Assembly: GCF_036241575.1 (NCBI RefSeq)
Contig: NZ_CP108455.1
Coordinates: 2,804,501 to 2,868,500 of the forward strand
DNA: 64,000 nucleotides
Direction: 5' to 3'
Origin: Streptomyces sp. NBC_01267
GTDB lineage: Bacteria; Actinomycetota; Actinomycetes; Streptomycetales; Streptomycetaceae
A program made the position numbers and the translations under genes. Of this stretch, positions 28,512 to 38,165 are shown piece by piece. How positions within the stretch are numbered: the stretch's first letter is position 1; each line of letters begins with the position of its first letter. The notes below the pieces were generated by a model. It did no database searches. It had not been told where the DNA came from and worked only from the letters and a program-made list of their open reading frames with translations.

Positions 28512-29858
28512 ATGACCGGCACTGGCACCGACGATGTACTGCTCGTCCACGGCGGCAACCCGCTCGAAGGCGAGATCCGCGTTCGCGGGGCGAAGAACCT
28601 CGTGCCGAAGGCGATGGTCGCCGCGCTCCTCGGCAGCGGGCCGAGCAGACTGCGCAATGTGCCCGACATCCGCGACGTACGCGTCGTGCGCGGGCTGCTC
28701 CAGCTGCACGGTGTGACCGTCCGCCCCGGTGAGGAGCCGGGCGAGCTGATCCTCGACCCGTCGCACGTGGAGAGCGCCAACGTCGCCGACATCGACGCCC
28801 ACGCGGGCTCCTCGCGCATCCCGATCCTCTTCTGCGGCCCGCTGCTGCACCGGCTCGGTCACGCGTTCATCCCGGGCCTCGGCGGTTGCGACATCGGCGG
28901 CCGGCCGATCGACTTCCACTTCGAGGTGCTGCGCAAGTTCGGCGCGACCATCGAGAAGCGGGCGGACGGCCAGTACCTGGAGGCCCCGCAGCGGCTGCGC
29001 GGCTGCAAGATCCGGCTGCCGTACCCGTCGGTCGGCTCGACCGAGCAGGTGCTGCTGACGGCCGTGCTGGCCGAGGGCGTCACCGAGCTGTCGAACGCCG
29101 CCGTGGAGCCGGAGATCGAGGACCTCATCTGCGTACTGCAGAAGATGGGCGCGATCATCTCCATGGACACCGACCGGACGATCCGGATCACCGGTGTCGA
29201 CCAGCTCGGCGGCTACAACCACCGTGCGCTGCCGGACCGTCTGGAGGCCGCGTCCTGGGCCTCGGCGGCGCTGGCGACCGGGGGCAACATCTATGTGCGC
29301 GGCGCCCAGCAGCGCTCGATGATGACGTTCCTCAACACGTACCGGAAGGTCGGCGGCGCCTTCGAGATCGACGACGAGGGCATCCGCTTCTGGCACCCGG
29401 GCGGCCCGCTGAACGCCATCGCGCTGGAGACGGACGTGCACCCCGGCTTCCAGACCGACTGGCAGCAGCCGCTGGTCGTGGCGCTGACCCAGGCCAGCGG
29501 CCTCTCCATCGTCCACGAGACGGTGTACGAGTCCCGGCTGGGCTTCACGTCCGCGCTGAACCAGATGGGCGCGCACATCCAGCTCTACCGCGAGTGCCTG
29601 GGCGGCTCGGACTGCCGCTTCGGCCAGCGCAACTTCCTGCACTCGGCGGTCGTCAGCGGCCCCACGAAGCTCCAGGGCGCGGACCTGGTCATCCCGGACC
29701 TGCGCGGCGGCTTCTCGTACCTGATCGCCGCGCTCGCGGCGGAGGGCACGTCCCGGGTGCACGGGATCGACCTGATCAACCGTGGCTACGAGAACTTCCT
29801 CGACAAGCTGATCGAGCTGGGCGCGAAGGTGGAGCTGCCGGGGGCGGCGCTGGTCTGA
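28512..29858 (+). CDS. murA: UDP-N-acetylglucosamine 1-carboxyvinyltransferase
   Basis: A 448-residue enzyme of the first committed step of peptidoglycan synthesis, adding enolpyruvate from PEP to UDP-GlcNAc. Start ATG 28512 (MTGTGTDDVLLVHGG) is preferred over the longer frame to 28398. The N-terminal GEIRVRGAKNLVPKAMVAAL provides the Lys-Asn pair of the active site. The loop cysteine that is the fosfomycin target is present in GGCDIGGRPIDFH, unlike the Asp of mycobacteria, so the product is predicted to be fosfomycin-sensitive. Two inside-out alpha/beta domains are complete. Confidence 0.96.
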   Translation: MTGTGTDDVLLVHGGNPLEGEIRVRGAKNLVPKAMVAALLGSGPSRLRNVPDIRDVRVVRGLLQLHGVTVRPGEEPGELILDPSHVESANVADIDAHAGSSRIPILFCGPLLHRLGHAFIPGLGGCDIGGRPIDFHFEVLRKFGATIEKRADGQYLEAPQRLRGCKIRLPYPSVGSTEQVLLTAVLAEGVTELSNAAVEPEIEDLICVLQKMGAIISMDTDRTIRITGVDQLGGYNHRALPDRLEAASWASAALATGGNIYVRGAQQRSMMTFLNTYRKVGGAFEIDDEGIRFWHPGGPLNAIALETDVHPGFQTDWQQPLVVALTQASGLSIVHETVYESRLGFTSALNQMGAHIQLYRECLGGSDCRFGQRNFLHSAVVSGPTKLQGADLVIPDLRGGFSYLIAALAAEGTSRVHGIDLINRGYENFLDKLIELGAKVELPGAALV

Positions 29859-29884
29859 CGGGCAGGCTCTGCCCCGATCCCCGT

Positions 29885-29917
29885 CCGGACGGGCTCGGAT
29901 TTGTCGAGCCCGTCCGG
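29885..29917. terminator. Bidirectional terminator between murA and the ABC operon
   Basis: CCGGACGGGCTCG (29885-29897) and CGAGCCCGTCCGG (29905-29917) form a perfect 13-bp stem with a 7-base loop GATTTGT. It lies 27 bases after the murA stop, in a convergent space, and can serve both transcripts. Confidence 0.8.
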
Positions 29918-29940
29918 TGACCATCGAGCCGGTGCGGCGC

Positions 29941-29974
29941 TTCGAGCCCGTCCGGCGATCGAGGACGAGCGCGC
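29941..29974. repeat. Dispersed intergenic repeat (CGAGCCCGTCCGGCGAT type)
   Basis: The words TTCGAGCCCGTCCGGCGATC and GAGGACGAGCGCG here match, from memory, a short sequence seen between many genes in streptomycetes. Its core also overlaps the arm sequence of the adjacent terminator. Only one copy is seen in this window. Confidence 0.45.
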
Positions 29975-30019
29975 CGAAGGCTGCGTGATCCGCCCGCGCC
30001 CCTCGACGCCGTCCTCCGT

Positions 30020-31062
<1,043 letters not shown>

Positions 31063-31066
<4 letters not shown>

Positions 31067-31890
31067 GACGTGGTCTTCCTTCGGTTGCGGCCACCGGCCA
31101 GGGTGGTGAGCACGAGCAGCAGACCCCAGCTGATCAGCAGGCTCAGCATGGCTGCGGCGACGGAGAGCTGGGCCTCGCTGTCACCGATCTGCACCATCCA
31201 CACGGCGAACGGCGCGAAGCCGAGCACGGAGGCGACGGTGTACTCGCCGAGCACCATGGCCAGGCTGAGCACGGCCCCGCCGATCACCGCGCCGCGCAGG
31301 TTGGGTACGACGACCCGCAGCAGCGTCTGAGTGCGGGAGGCGCCCAGGCTCCGGGACGCCTCGACGAGCGTGCGGAGATCGACGGCGCGCAGCCCCGCGT
31401 CCAGCGAGCGGAACAGGAACGGCAGCGACATCACCGTGTAGACGAGGACCAGGACCAGCGGGAAGTCCTTGTTCTGCAGCGCCTGGAACGTCCCGTACAG
31501 CGGCGTGGTCGCGAGGTCCTGCTGCCAGGAGAGCACCGTGCTCACCCCTGCGACCAGTGCGATCGGCGGCACCACCAGCGGCATCATGGAGAGGATCTCC
31601 ACCAGGCGCCGCAGCCGGGGGAAGTACAGCGCGACGGCGACCGTCGCCGGCACCATCAGCGCGAGTCCGAGGACGACGGTCGCCAGCCCGAGCCCGAGGG
31701 ACAGCAGCAGGCTGCTGGTCATCCCGTCGGAGCCGAGGCCCTTGGTGTACGGATCGAAGCTGATGCCGTCCGTGTTGTCGATCGTGAACCAGAGCGAGGC
31801 CACGACCGGGACCAGGAAGTAGAGCGCGGCCAGCCCGAGGACCGGGCCGCGGGAGCGCGAAGCCGTACGTGCGGCCGTCATCCGAGCCAT
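31063..31890 (-). CDS. ABC transporter permease (PhnV/FbpB-like)
   Basis: A 275-residue permease starting at ATG 31890 (GGAG 6 bases upstream). It has six predicted helices, the first reading VLGLAALYFLVPVVASLWF. The EAA loop reads LVEASRSLGASRTQTLLRVV. The start overlaps the end of the other permease by 13 bases. The substrate is inferred from the whole operon only. Confidence 0.9.
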
Positions 31891-32774
31891 CGGGCACTCC
31901 GTCGTTGCAGCGGGATCTGCACGGCCATCACCAGCAGCGCGATCACCACCATGTCGAGGCTCATCGCGAGCGCCAGGTTCTCCTGTCCGACCAGCACGTT
32001 GCCGTTCAGGGCGTTGGAGATCTGGAGGGTGATCAGCGGTACCGAACTGCCGGTCATCACCGCGGCGGTGGCCTGGGAGGCGAAGGCGGTGCCGAACATC
32101 AGGACGGCGCCGCCGAGCAGCGAGGGGGTCAGCACCGGGACGCCGATGTGCAGCCAGAACTGGCGGCGGGTCGCCCCGCAGGACGCGGCGGCCTCCTGCC
32201 ACTGGGTGCGCAGCCCGTCCAGCGCCGGGAGGACGGTCACCACCATCAGCGGAATCATGAAGTACAGATAGGCGAGCACCAGGCCGGTGAAGCTGTAGAG
32301 GCTGAAGCCGGTGGACTGCAACGACAGCAGCTTGGTGAGGGTGCCGGTCGTACCGAGGGTGGCGATGAAGGCGAAGGCGAGCGGCGCACCGCTGAAGTTG
32401 GCGAAGACCCCGGAGGCCGCGACGACGGCCCTGCGCAGGGCGGGGCGCCTCGATGTGACGACGGCCTGCGCGATGAGCGCTCCGGCCACGGTGGCCAGCA
32501 GGGCGCTGACGACGGAGAGTTCGACACTTCCGGTCAGCCCGGTCGCGTACGCCCCGGAGAGCGAACTGCGGACGTTGCCGAGGCCGTACCCGGCGGCGCC
32601 CGACTCCCCGGTGACCACGAAGGCGTTGTAGGCCATGGTCCCGGCGGGCAGGCCGAAGCAGAGGGCGAGGAAGGCGAAGTACGGGACGACGGCGGGCCAG
32701 CGGTGGCGGCCCCTGCGGCGTACGGCCCGCCTCGCACCCGCGACGGCGGCCGTACGGACGGCTTGGTCGGCCAT
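31878..32774 (-). CDS. ABC transporter permease (PhnU/FbpB-like)
   Basis: A 298-residue permease. A basic lead (RRAVRRRGRHRW) precedes about six helices, beginning VVPYFAFLALCFGLPAGTM. The EAA loop is QEAAASCGATRRQFWLHIGV. The ATG lies two bases after the binding-protein stop. It pairs with the downstream permease to form the channel. Confidence 0.9.
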   Translation of the reverse strand: MADQAVRTAAVAGARRAVRRRGRHRWPAVVPYFAFLALCFGLPAGTMAYNAFVVTGESGAAGYGLGNVRSSLSGAYATGLTGSVELSVVSALLATVAGALIAQAVVTSRRPALRRAVVAASGVFANFSGAPLAFAFIATLGTTGTLTKLLSLQSTGFSLYSFTGLVLAYLYFMIPLMVVTVLPALDGLRTQWQEAAASCGATRRQFWLHIGVPVLTPSLLGGAVLMFGTAFASQATAAVMTGSSVPLITLQISNALNGNVLVGQENLALAMSLDMVVIALLVMAVQIPLQRRSARWLG

Positions 32775-32776
32775 GG

Positions 32777-33922
32777 TCAGCTGACCGCCTTGGCCCAGCC
32801 CTGCACGATGGCCGCCTTGGCCTTCGCCTCCTGCTGGGAGTCGGCGGTCTTCGGAGCGCCCTCGACCGGGGGGAGCTTGGCGTCGGCGGCCTTGTCGACC
32901 GTGCCGTTCTTCTCCATCACGTCGAGCAGGGCGGGCCGGGAGAAGCCCTGGAGCCAGATGTTCTGGCCCGCGGGGCTGTAGATGAACTCCAACCACAGCC
33001 GGGCGGCGGCCGGGTGCGGGGCGTACTTGTTGACGCCCTGGTTGTAGTAGTGGGAGTACTCGCCGTCCGACGGGACGGTGACCTTCCAGTCGACGCCCTT
33101 GGCCTTGAGCTTCTCGGCGTACCCGAGGTTGAGGTAGTCCCAGTCGATCGAGAGGGGTGTCTCGCCCTTCTGGATGGTGGCGAGGGTCGACTCGGCCGGG
33201 ACGTAATTGCCCTTCTTCTTGAGCTCCTTGAAGAAGTCGAGGCCGGGCTGCACGTCGTCGAGCGTCCCGCCGTTCGCCAGCGAGGCCGCGAAGACGGCGG
33301 CCAGCGCGGAGCTGGACTCGGCCGGGTTCCCGTTGAGCGCGACCTTGTTCTTGTACTCGGGCTTCAGCAGGTCCTTGAACGTCTGCGGGCAGTGCTTCAC
33401 GGCCTTGGCGTCGCAGCCGATCGACATGTAGCCGCCGTAGTTGTTCAGGTACGAACCGTCGGCCTGCTTCTGGGCGTCGGGGATGCCGTCCCAGCCGCTG
33501 ACCTTGTACGGGGCGAGCAGCTTCTGCGCCTTGGCCTGCTGCATGTACGCGGTGCCGAGGTCGAGCGCGTCGACCGCCCGGTCCTGGCCCTTGCGCTTGG
33601 CCGCCGCGTTGAGGGCCTGCTGGCTGCTGCCGCCGGGGTTCTCGTTGTTGACCTTGATTCCGTACTTCTTCTCGAAGGCGGAAATCATCTCGCCGTAGTG
33701 CGCCCAGTCGGGGGCCAGGGCGTACACGTTCAGCGAGCCCTCCTTCTTCGCCTCCTTGACGAGACCCGCCATCCCTCCGAGGTCCGCCGCCGATGACGCC
33801 TTCGCGGCCTTGCTGTCCGCGGCGTCGGCGGTGGGCGCGGCGCCGCAGCCACCGGCGAGCACTGCGGTGACGAGCGCGGCTGCCGCTATGCCGGCACAGC
33901 GGGCCGGACGGGATGGGTTCAC
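32777..33922 (-). CDS. Substrate-binding lipoprotein (PhnS / Fe3+ type)
   Basis: A 381-residue lipoprotein starting at GTG 33922 with AGGAG upstream. The signal peptide ends in the lipobox VLAGGC. The mature part, LVKEAKKEGSLNVYALAPDW to FSRPALLDVMEK, has the family 1 (periplasmic iron or aminoethylphosphonate) pattern. No tyrosine pair typical of ferric-binding proteins is evident. A phosphonate ligand is suggested by the divergent UTRA-type GntR regulator and the HAD phosphatase, but other ligands are possible. Confidence 0.88.
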   Translation of the reverse strand: MNPSRPARCAGIAAAALVTAVLAGGCGAAPTADAADSKAAKASSAADLGGMAGLVKEAKKEGSLNVYALAPDWAHYGEMISAFEKKYGIKVNNENPGGSSQQALNAAAKRKGQDRAVDALDLGTAYMQQAKAQKLLAPYKVSGWDGIPDAQKQADGSYLNNYGGYMSIGCDAKAVKHCPQTFKDLLKPEYKNKVALNGNPAESSSALAAVFAASLANGGTLDDVQPGLDFFKELKKKGNYVPAESTLATIQKGETPLSIDWDYLNLGYAEKLKAKGVDWKVTVPSDGEYSHYYNQGVNKYAPHPAAARLWLEFIYSPAGQNIWLQGFSRPALLDVMEKNGTVDKAADAKLPPVEGAPKTADSQQEAKAKAAIVQGWAKAVS

Positions 33923-33951
33923 GTTTTACTCCTGCGGTCTACGGCCAGCCA

Positions 33952-33965
33952 CTTGTCTGGACAAG
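33952..33965. promoter_or_regulatory. Candidate GntR operator
   Basis: CTTGTCTGGACAAG is a perfect inverted repeat with a two-base centre, 30 bases before the binding-protein start and in the divergent space shared with the GntR gene. A related site, CTTGTCTGACGTCC on the minus strand, lies at 34004-34017. HutC-type GntR proteins bind sites of this size. Confidence 0.6.
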
Positions 33966-34143
33966 CCATCAGTCAGTAAGCCTGGGCAAGTTAACAGCAA
34001 GGTGGACGTCAGACAAGCAGAAGAAGTCGCTAAAACAGCAGGTCAGAAGCGTTACGAAAGAAATGGTTTAAGCTGTCGAAGATCGGTGAGACGCATACCT
34101 CGACCCCCCGTCAGATACTTGTTGGTGTGCACAGATGAAAGGA

Positions 34144-34167
34144 CCGGTCCGCCGCCCGGCGGACCGG
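34144..34167 (+). promoter_or_regulatory. Hairpin just before the GntR start
   Basis: CCGGTCCGCC and GGCGGACCGG form a perfect 10-bp stem with loop GCCC, ending 18 bases before the GTG and just upstream of its ribosome site. It may be an operator for autoregulation or an RNA hairpin that slows translation. Confidence 0.5.
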
Positions 34168-34185
34168 CCGACGACGAGGAGTGAC

Positions 34186-35004
34186 GTGACCCGACGGCAT
34201 CAGGAGATCGCCGACAATCTCCGCCGTGACCTGGCCGAAGGCGTCTACCCGGTGGGTTCGGCCCTGCCGGCGGAGGCCGATCTGGCCGCCGCGTACGCCG
34301 TCTCCCGGGGCACCGTCCGCCAGGCCCTGGCCACCCTGCTCGCCGAGGGACTGCTCGGTTCCCGGCAGGGCGCGCGCCACACTGTGCTGAGTACCACACC
34401 GAGCCAGAGCTTCGCCGAACTGCGCAGTTTCGCGCAGTGGGCGCGGGCGGGCGGGCACGTTCCCGGCGGGCTCGTGCTGGATTCGGTACGCGGCGGGGCG
34501 AGCGTCCAGGAGGCGGCCCTGCTGCAGCTCGCCCCGGACGACGGAGTCCTGCGGGTGCTGCGGCTGCGCACCCTGGACGGGGCTCCTGTCCTGCTGGAGC
34601 GCACCGTCTACGCCGGCTGGACGGCCGACGCGGTCGAGGCGCTGCCCGACGACTGCGAGTCCGTCACCCAGCGGCTCCTCGACGACACCGGGCTGGTCTT
34701 CGCACACGGTGAACACCACCTGGACGCCGTCGCCGCCGGGACGGTCGACGCGCGTGAGCTGGCCGTCCGCCGCGGGAGCCCGCTGCTGCGGGTGCGCCGC
34801 ACCACGCTCACCGCCGACGGGCGCCCCGTCGAGACCTCGGACGACCGCTACCGCCCGGGGTCGGTGGTCTTCACCGTACGCAACTCCACCCAGGCCAACT
34901 CCCTGGCCCGTACCGCACCGGTCCGCACCTCAGCGGGCCCCACCTCAGCGGCCTCCACCTCGCCGACCCCCACCTCACCGGAACAGAAATGCGAGCCCTC
35001 ATGA
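34186..35004 (+). CDS. GntR family regulator with UTRA domain (HutC/PhnF type)
   Basis: A 272-residue regulator starting at GTG 34186 with GAGGAG upstream. The N-terminal winged helix reads YPVGSALPAEADLAAAYAVS, then RGTVRQALATLLAEGLL. The UTRA ligand domain spans about residues 90-235 (LRVLRLRTLDGAPVLLERTV, GHHLDAV-like in HGEHHLDAVAAG). A Thr/Ser/Pro-rich tail of about 35 residues is unusual. Its stop overlaps the HAD gene start. It is divergent from the ABC importer and likely represses it. Confidence 0.92.
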   Translation: MTRRHQEIADNLRRDLAEGVYPVGSALPAEADLAAAYAVSRGTVRQALATLLAEGLLGSRQGARHTVLSTTPSQSFAELRSFAQWARAGGHVPGGLVLDSVRGGASVQEAALLQLAPDDGVLRVLRLRTLDGAPVLLERTVYAGWTADAVEALPDDCESVTQRLLDDTGLVFAHGEHHLDAVAAGTVDARELAVRRGSPLLRVRRTTLTADGRPVETSDDRYRPGSVVFTVRNSTQANSLARTAPVRTSAGPTSAASTSPTPTSPEQKCEPS

Positions 35005-35639
35005 CCCTCCCCGCCGCCCTGCTGTGCGACATGGACGGCACCCTCGTCGACACCGAGCACGAGTGGCTCCAGGCGGTGGCCACGCTGCTGCGGACGCAGG
35101 GCGCCCCGGCCGGCCCCGAAGCTGTGGTCGGGTTCGCGGGGGCGGCGGTGGCCGACGCGGCCGACCGCCTGGTCCGCGAGCACGGCATCACCCTGACCGC
35201 CGCGGCCACGGCGACCCGCCTCGACAAGGACTTCACCGCCCGGGTGGCGGCCGGTGTCACCGTCCAGCCCGGTGCCCTGCGCCTGCTGGACCAGGCGGCC
35301 TCGCTGGGGATCGCGGTGGCCCTGGTGACAGCCTCCGAGCGGCATGTGGCCGACATGGTGCTGCGGACGCTCGGGGCGCACCGGTTCGCCGCTTCCGTGG
35401 CCTCGGGCGAGGCATCACGGGGCAAGCCCCACCCCGACCCGTACCTGACGGCCGCCGCGGCGCTGGGCGTGGACCCGGCGGAGTGCCTGGCCGTGGAGGA
35501 CACCCCGACCGGGGCTGCGGCGGCGCTGGCCGCGGGCTGCCGGCTGCTGGCCGTCCCGACGGTCCCGGGCATCGTTCCCGGCCCCCGCACCACCCTGGTG
35601 CCCTCACTGGCGGACGTGGACCTGCGGGCGCTGCGGTAG
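35001..35639 (+). CDS. HAD-superfamily phosphatase (beta-phosphoglucomutase/phosphonatase-like)
   Basis: A 212-residue HAD hydrolase, start ATG 35001 overlapping the GntR stop (ATGA). Motif I is LLCDMDGTLVDTE (nucleophile Asp), motif II is LVTASERH, motif III Lys is in ASRGKPHPDPYL and motif IV is AVEDTPTGAAAA. A small helical cap sits after motif I. Translational coupling to the regulator suggests that it handles a phosphorylated compound brought in by, or sensed with, the neighbouring importer. The cap lysine of true phosphonatase is not evident. Confidence 0.9.
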   Translation: MTLPAALLCDMDGTLVDTEHEWLQAVATLLRTQGAPAGPEAVVGFAGAAVADAADRLVREHGITLTAAATATRLDKDFTARVAAGVTVQPGALRLLDQAASLGIAVALVTASERHVADMVLRTLGAHRFAASVASGEASRGKPHPDPYLTAAAALGVDPAECLAVEDTPTGAAAALAAGCRLLAVPTVPGIVPGPRTTLVPSLADVDLRALR

Positions 35640-35711
35640 GCCGTGTCCCGAAGGCCCCGCTCTTCCGGACGTCCTTCCGGACGGACGGCGCCGGAGCCTG
35701 CGGGCCGCACG

Positions 35712-35778
35712 GAACACCCGGTACGCAGAACACCCCGGTACACCGAACAGCCCGGCACACAGAACACCCCGGTACGCC
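35712..35778. repeat. 17-bp tandem repeat, four copies
   Basis: Units GAACACCCGGTACGCA (35712), GAACACCCCGGTACACC (35728), GAACAGCCCGGCACACA (35745) and GAACACCCCGGTACGCC (35762) are head to tail. They lie between the HAD gene end and the terminator hairpin. Confidence 0.85.
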
Positions 35779-35815
35779 AAAGGCGGCCGTCCCCGATGGG
35801 ACGGCCGCCCTTTGG
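35777..35815. terminator. Bidirectional terminator between HAD and HU genes
   Basis: CCAAAGG-CGGCCGTCCC (35777-35793) pairs with GGGACGGCCG-CCCTTTGG (35798-35815) around loop CGAT, with one bulged C. It lies in the convergent space and can stop both transcripts. Confidence 0.8.
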
Positions 35816-35843
35816 TCTGTGCCAGGCCTTGGACCGGTAGGTC

Positions 35844-36125
35844 CTACTTGCCCTTGGCGGCTTCCTTGAGCTTCGAGCCCGCGGAGACCTTCACGCTGTA
35901 GCCGGCGGGGATGTTGATCGGGTCGCCGGTCTGCGGGTTACGCGCGGTGCGAGCGGCACGGTGGGTGCGCTCGAAGGTCAGGAAGCCGGGGATGGTGACC
36001 TTCTCGTCGCCCTTGGCGACGATCTCGCCGACCGTCTCGGCGAGAGCGGCCAGAACGGCGTCGGCGTCCTTACGAGTCACCTCGGCACGATCGGCCAGGG
36101 CGGCCACCAGCTCACTGCGGTTCAT
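35844..36125 (-). CDS. hup: HU-family nucleoid protein
   Basis: A 93-residue HU protein. MNRSELVAALADRAEVTRKD begins the helical dimerisation part. GFLTFERTHRAARTARNPQT leads into the DNA-binding arm, with NPQTGDPINIP carrying the conserved intercalating proline. The short C-terminus (KLKEAAKGK) shows it is the plain HupA type and not the long Lys/Ala-tailed HupS. It has a separate promoter region with an 18-base palindrome. Confidence 0.96.
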   Translation of the reverse strand: MNRSELVAALADRAEVTRKDADAVLAALAETVGEIVAKGDEKVTIPGFLTFERTHRAARTARNPQTGDPINIPAGYSVKVSAGSKLKEAAKGK

Positions 36126-36208
36126 GTTGTTACTCCCGTGTTCTTCTTGCCTGTAAGGCGTGAGATCGAAGCCGATGCTGCCAGGGCCCTAGGACAGTCC
36201 CCGGACCC

Positions 36209-36226
36209 GGGTCTGACGTCAGACCC
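36209..36226. promoter_or_regulatory. 18-bp perfect palindrome upstream of hup
   Basis: GGGTCTGACGTCAGACCC is perfectly symmetric and lies 84 bases before the hup start. It has the form of a dimeric repressor site. It could also work as a cruciform or terminator, but no T-run follows. Confidence 0.55.
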
Positions 36227-36300
36227 TCGCGCCCGAATATGCATCCTGCCCCCACCAGCGGCGGGAAAGCCAATCCGGTACCCACCGGAGTCACACGAAC

Positions 36301-36326
36301 GCGTCACTGCCCCGGGGTGGTGACGC
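36301..36326 (-). terminator. Hairpin after malic enzyme gene
   Basis: GCGTCAC pairs with GTGACGC, with an inner GCCCC/GGGGT extension. It lies about 95 bases after the malic enzyme stop on the minus strand. There is no T-tail, as is common in streptomycetes. Confidence 0.5.
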
Positions 36327-36421
36327 TCTGTCGGCTCCGTGAAACCCGGCTGTGGGCGCCCTGGGATCCCCGCCACCCTAAAGGGGCGTTTGGGGCCGTG
36401 TGTCCCGCGACGCGCCGGGCG

Positions 36422-37855
36422 TCAGGCAGACGTGGGCGCCGTCACAGCCGGACCGGCCGCCTTGGCCGCCGTGCTGACGGCTCCCGCGACGGCCCCCGCG
36501 ACCCGGTCGTTGAAGACCGAGGGAATGATGTAGTTCGCGTTGAGTTCGTCAGCGCCGACGACATCGGCGAGCGCGCCCGCGGCGGCCAGCATCATCTCCG
36601 TGTTGACGGTGCGGGACTGCGCGTCCAGCAGACCGCGGAACACACCGGGGAAGACCAGCACGTTGTTGATCTGGTTCGGGAAGTCCGAGCGGCCGGTGGC
36701 CACAACTGCCGCCGTCTGCCGGGCGATTGCCGGCTCGACCTCGGGGTCCGGGTTCGCGAGCGCGAACACGATCGCACCGTCCGCCATGGCCGCGACGTCG
36801 TCGCCGTTCAGGACGTTCGGAGCGGAGACACCGATGAAGACGTCGGCGCCGACGACGGCCTCCTTCAACGTGCCCGTCACACCTTCGGGGTTGGTGTTGT
36901 CGGCGATCCAGCGCAGCGGCGACTCGGGGGTGGCGTCGACCAGGTCCGCGCGGCCGGCGTGCACCACGCCGTGGATGTCGGCGACGACCGCGTGCTTGAC
37001 GCCCGCGGCGAGCAGCAGCTTCAGAATGGCCGTACCGGCCGCTCCCGCGCCGGACATGACGACCCGTACCTCGCCGAACTCCTTCTCCACGACCCGCAGC
37101 GCGTTCGTCAGCGCGGCGAGCACCACGATCGCGGTGCCGTGCTGGTCGTCGTGGAAGACGGGGATATCGAGGGCCTCGCGCAGGCGGGCCTCGATCTCGA
37201 AGCAGCGGGGGGCGGAGATGTCCTCCAGGTTGATGCCCGCGAAGCCGGGGGCGATCGCCTTGACGATCTCGACGATCGCGTCGGAGTCCTGGGTGTCGAG
37301 GCAGATCGGCCAGGCGTCGATGCCCGCGAAGCGCTTGAAGAGGGCCGCCTTGCCCTCCATGACCGGCAGTGCGGCCATCGGGCCGATGTTGCCGAGGCCG
37401 AGCACCGCGGAGCCGTCCGTCACCACTGCAACGGAGTTGCGCTTGATGGTCAGCCGGCGGGCGTCCTCGGGGTTCTCCGCGATCGCCATGCAGACACGGG
37501 CCACACCGGGCGTGTAGATCATCGAGAGATCGTCACGGTTGCGGATGGGGTGCTTGGACGCCATCTCGATCTTGCCACCGAGGTGCATCAGGAACGTACG
37601 GTCGGAGACCTTGCCGAGCTCGACCCCCTCGATGCCCTTGAGCTGCTGGACGATCTGTTCGGCGTGGTCGGTGGAGGTCGCGGCGATGGTGACGTCGATC
37701 CGCAGCTTCTCGTGGCCGGACGCGGTGACGTCGAGACCGGTGACCGAGCCGCCGGAGGACTCGACGGCCGTGGTGAGCTGACTGACCGCGGTCCCGCTCG
37801 CGGGGACCTCCAGACGCGCCGTGATCGAGTACGAGACGCTTGGCGCCGTTGCCAT
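36422..37855 (-). CDS. NAD(P)-dependent malic enzyme
   Basis: A 477-residue enzyme that decarboxylates malate to pyruvate. An N-terminal ACT-like domain (about 8-85, YSITARLEVPASGTAV and on) probably senses an effector. The catalytic part holds SDRTFLMHLGGKIEM, IYTPGVARVCMAI, the metal/catalytic region FAGINLEDISAPRCFEIE and PVFHDDQHGTAIVV. The Rossmann motif is VVMSGAGAAGTAILKLLL. The order and length fit the actinobacterial NAD-type enzyme. A probable small RNA with its own terminator lies just upstream. Confidence 0.93.
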   Translation of the reverse strand: MATAPSVSYSITARLEVPASGTAVSQLTTAVESSGGSVTGLDVTASGHEKLRIDVTIAATSTDHAEQIVQQLKGIEGVELGKVSDRTFLMHLGGKIEMASKHPIRNRDDLSMIYTPGVARVCMAIAENPEDARRLTIKRNSVAVVTDGSAVLGLGNIGPMAALPVMEGKAALFKRFAGIDAWPICLDTQDSDAIVEIVKAIAPGFAGINLEDISAPRCFEIEARLREALDIPVFHDDQHGTAIVVLAALTNALRVVEKEFGEVRVVMSGAGAAGTAILKLLLAAGVKHAVVADIHGVVHAGRADLVDATPESPLRWIADNTNPEGVTGTLKEAVVGADVFIGVSAPNVLNGDDVAAMADGAIVFALANPDPEVEPAIARQTAAVVATGRSDFPNQINNVLVFPGVFRGLLDAQSRTVNTEMMLAAAGALADVVGADELNANYIIPSVFNDRVAGAVAGAVSTAAKAAGPAVTAPTSA

Positions 37856-38023
37856 GGCCGACTTCCTTTGCTTTCCCTAGCTGTTCCTGAAACGCATCCG
37901 ATGGTCGCACCTACCGGCCGGTAGCCGGTAATGGAGAGGCCTATTCGGAAAATCTTTTCCACCATACGAGAAGGCCCCTGGTCGGGGGAAGCCCTGCGGG
38001 AGACCTGCGGGTGACAGAAGACA

Positions 38024-38165
38024 CGAAAAAGGTCCGTACCGCCCTTGGGGTGATACGGACCTTCTTCACAAGCTGAGCGACACCGGCCCGCCATGCTCGC
38101 CTCGCGGCAAGTGGTCGCTCGTAGCGACGAAGGTTGGGCCCGGGGGCTTGGATCGAGCCGGTGTC
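38024..38165 (-). ncRNA. Candidate structured small RNA or leader
   Basis: On the minus strand a 9-bp helix closes a domain: GCCGGTGTC (38157-38165) pairs with GACACCGGC (38079-38087). Inside are a perfect hairpin GTCGCT-CGT-AGCGAC (38114-38128) and a GC-rich run. After 15 bases comes a strong intrinsic terminator with a T-run. This is the layout of an independent small RNA of about 140 nt, or of a riboswitch-terminator leader for the malic enzyme. From memory, a small RNA was reported between the syntenic S. coelicolor genes; this was not checked. Confidence 0.55.
38029..38063 (-). terminator. Intrinsic terminator of the candidate small RNA
   Basis: AAGGTCCGTA and TACGGACCTT form a perfect 10-bp stem with a 15-base loop. 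On the minus strand the stem is followed by T's (CCTTTTTCG). Position and tail make it a good rho-independent terminator, 174 bases before the malic enzyme start. Confidence 0.85.
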
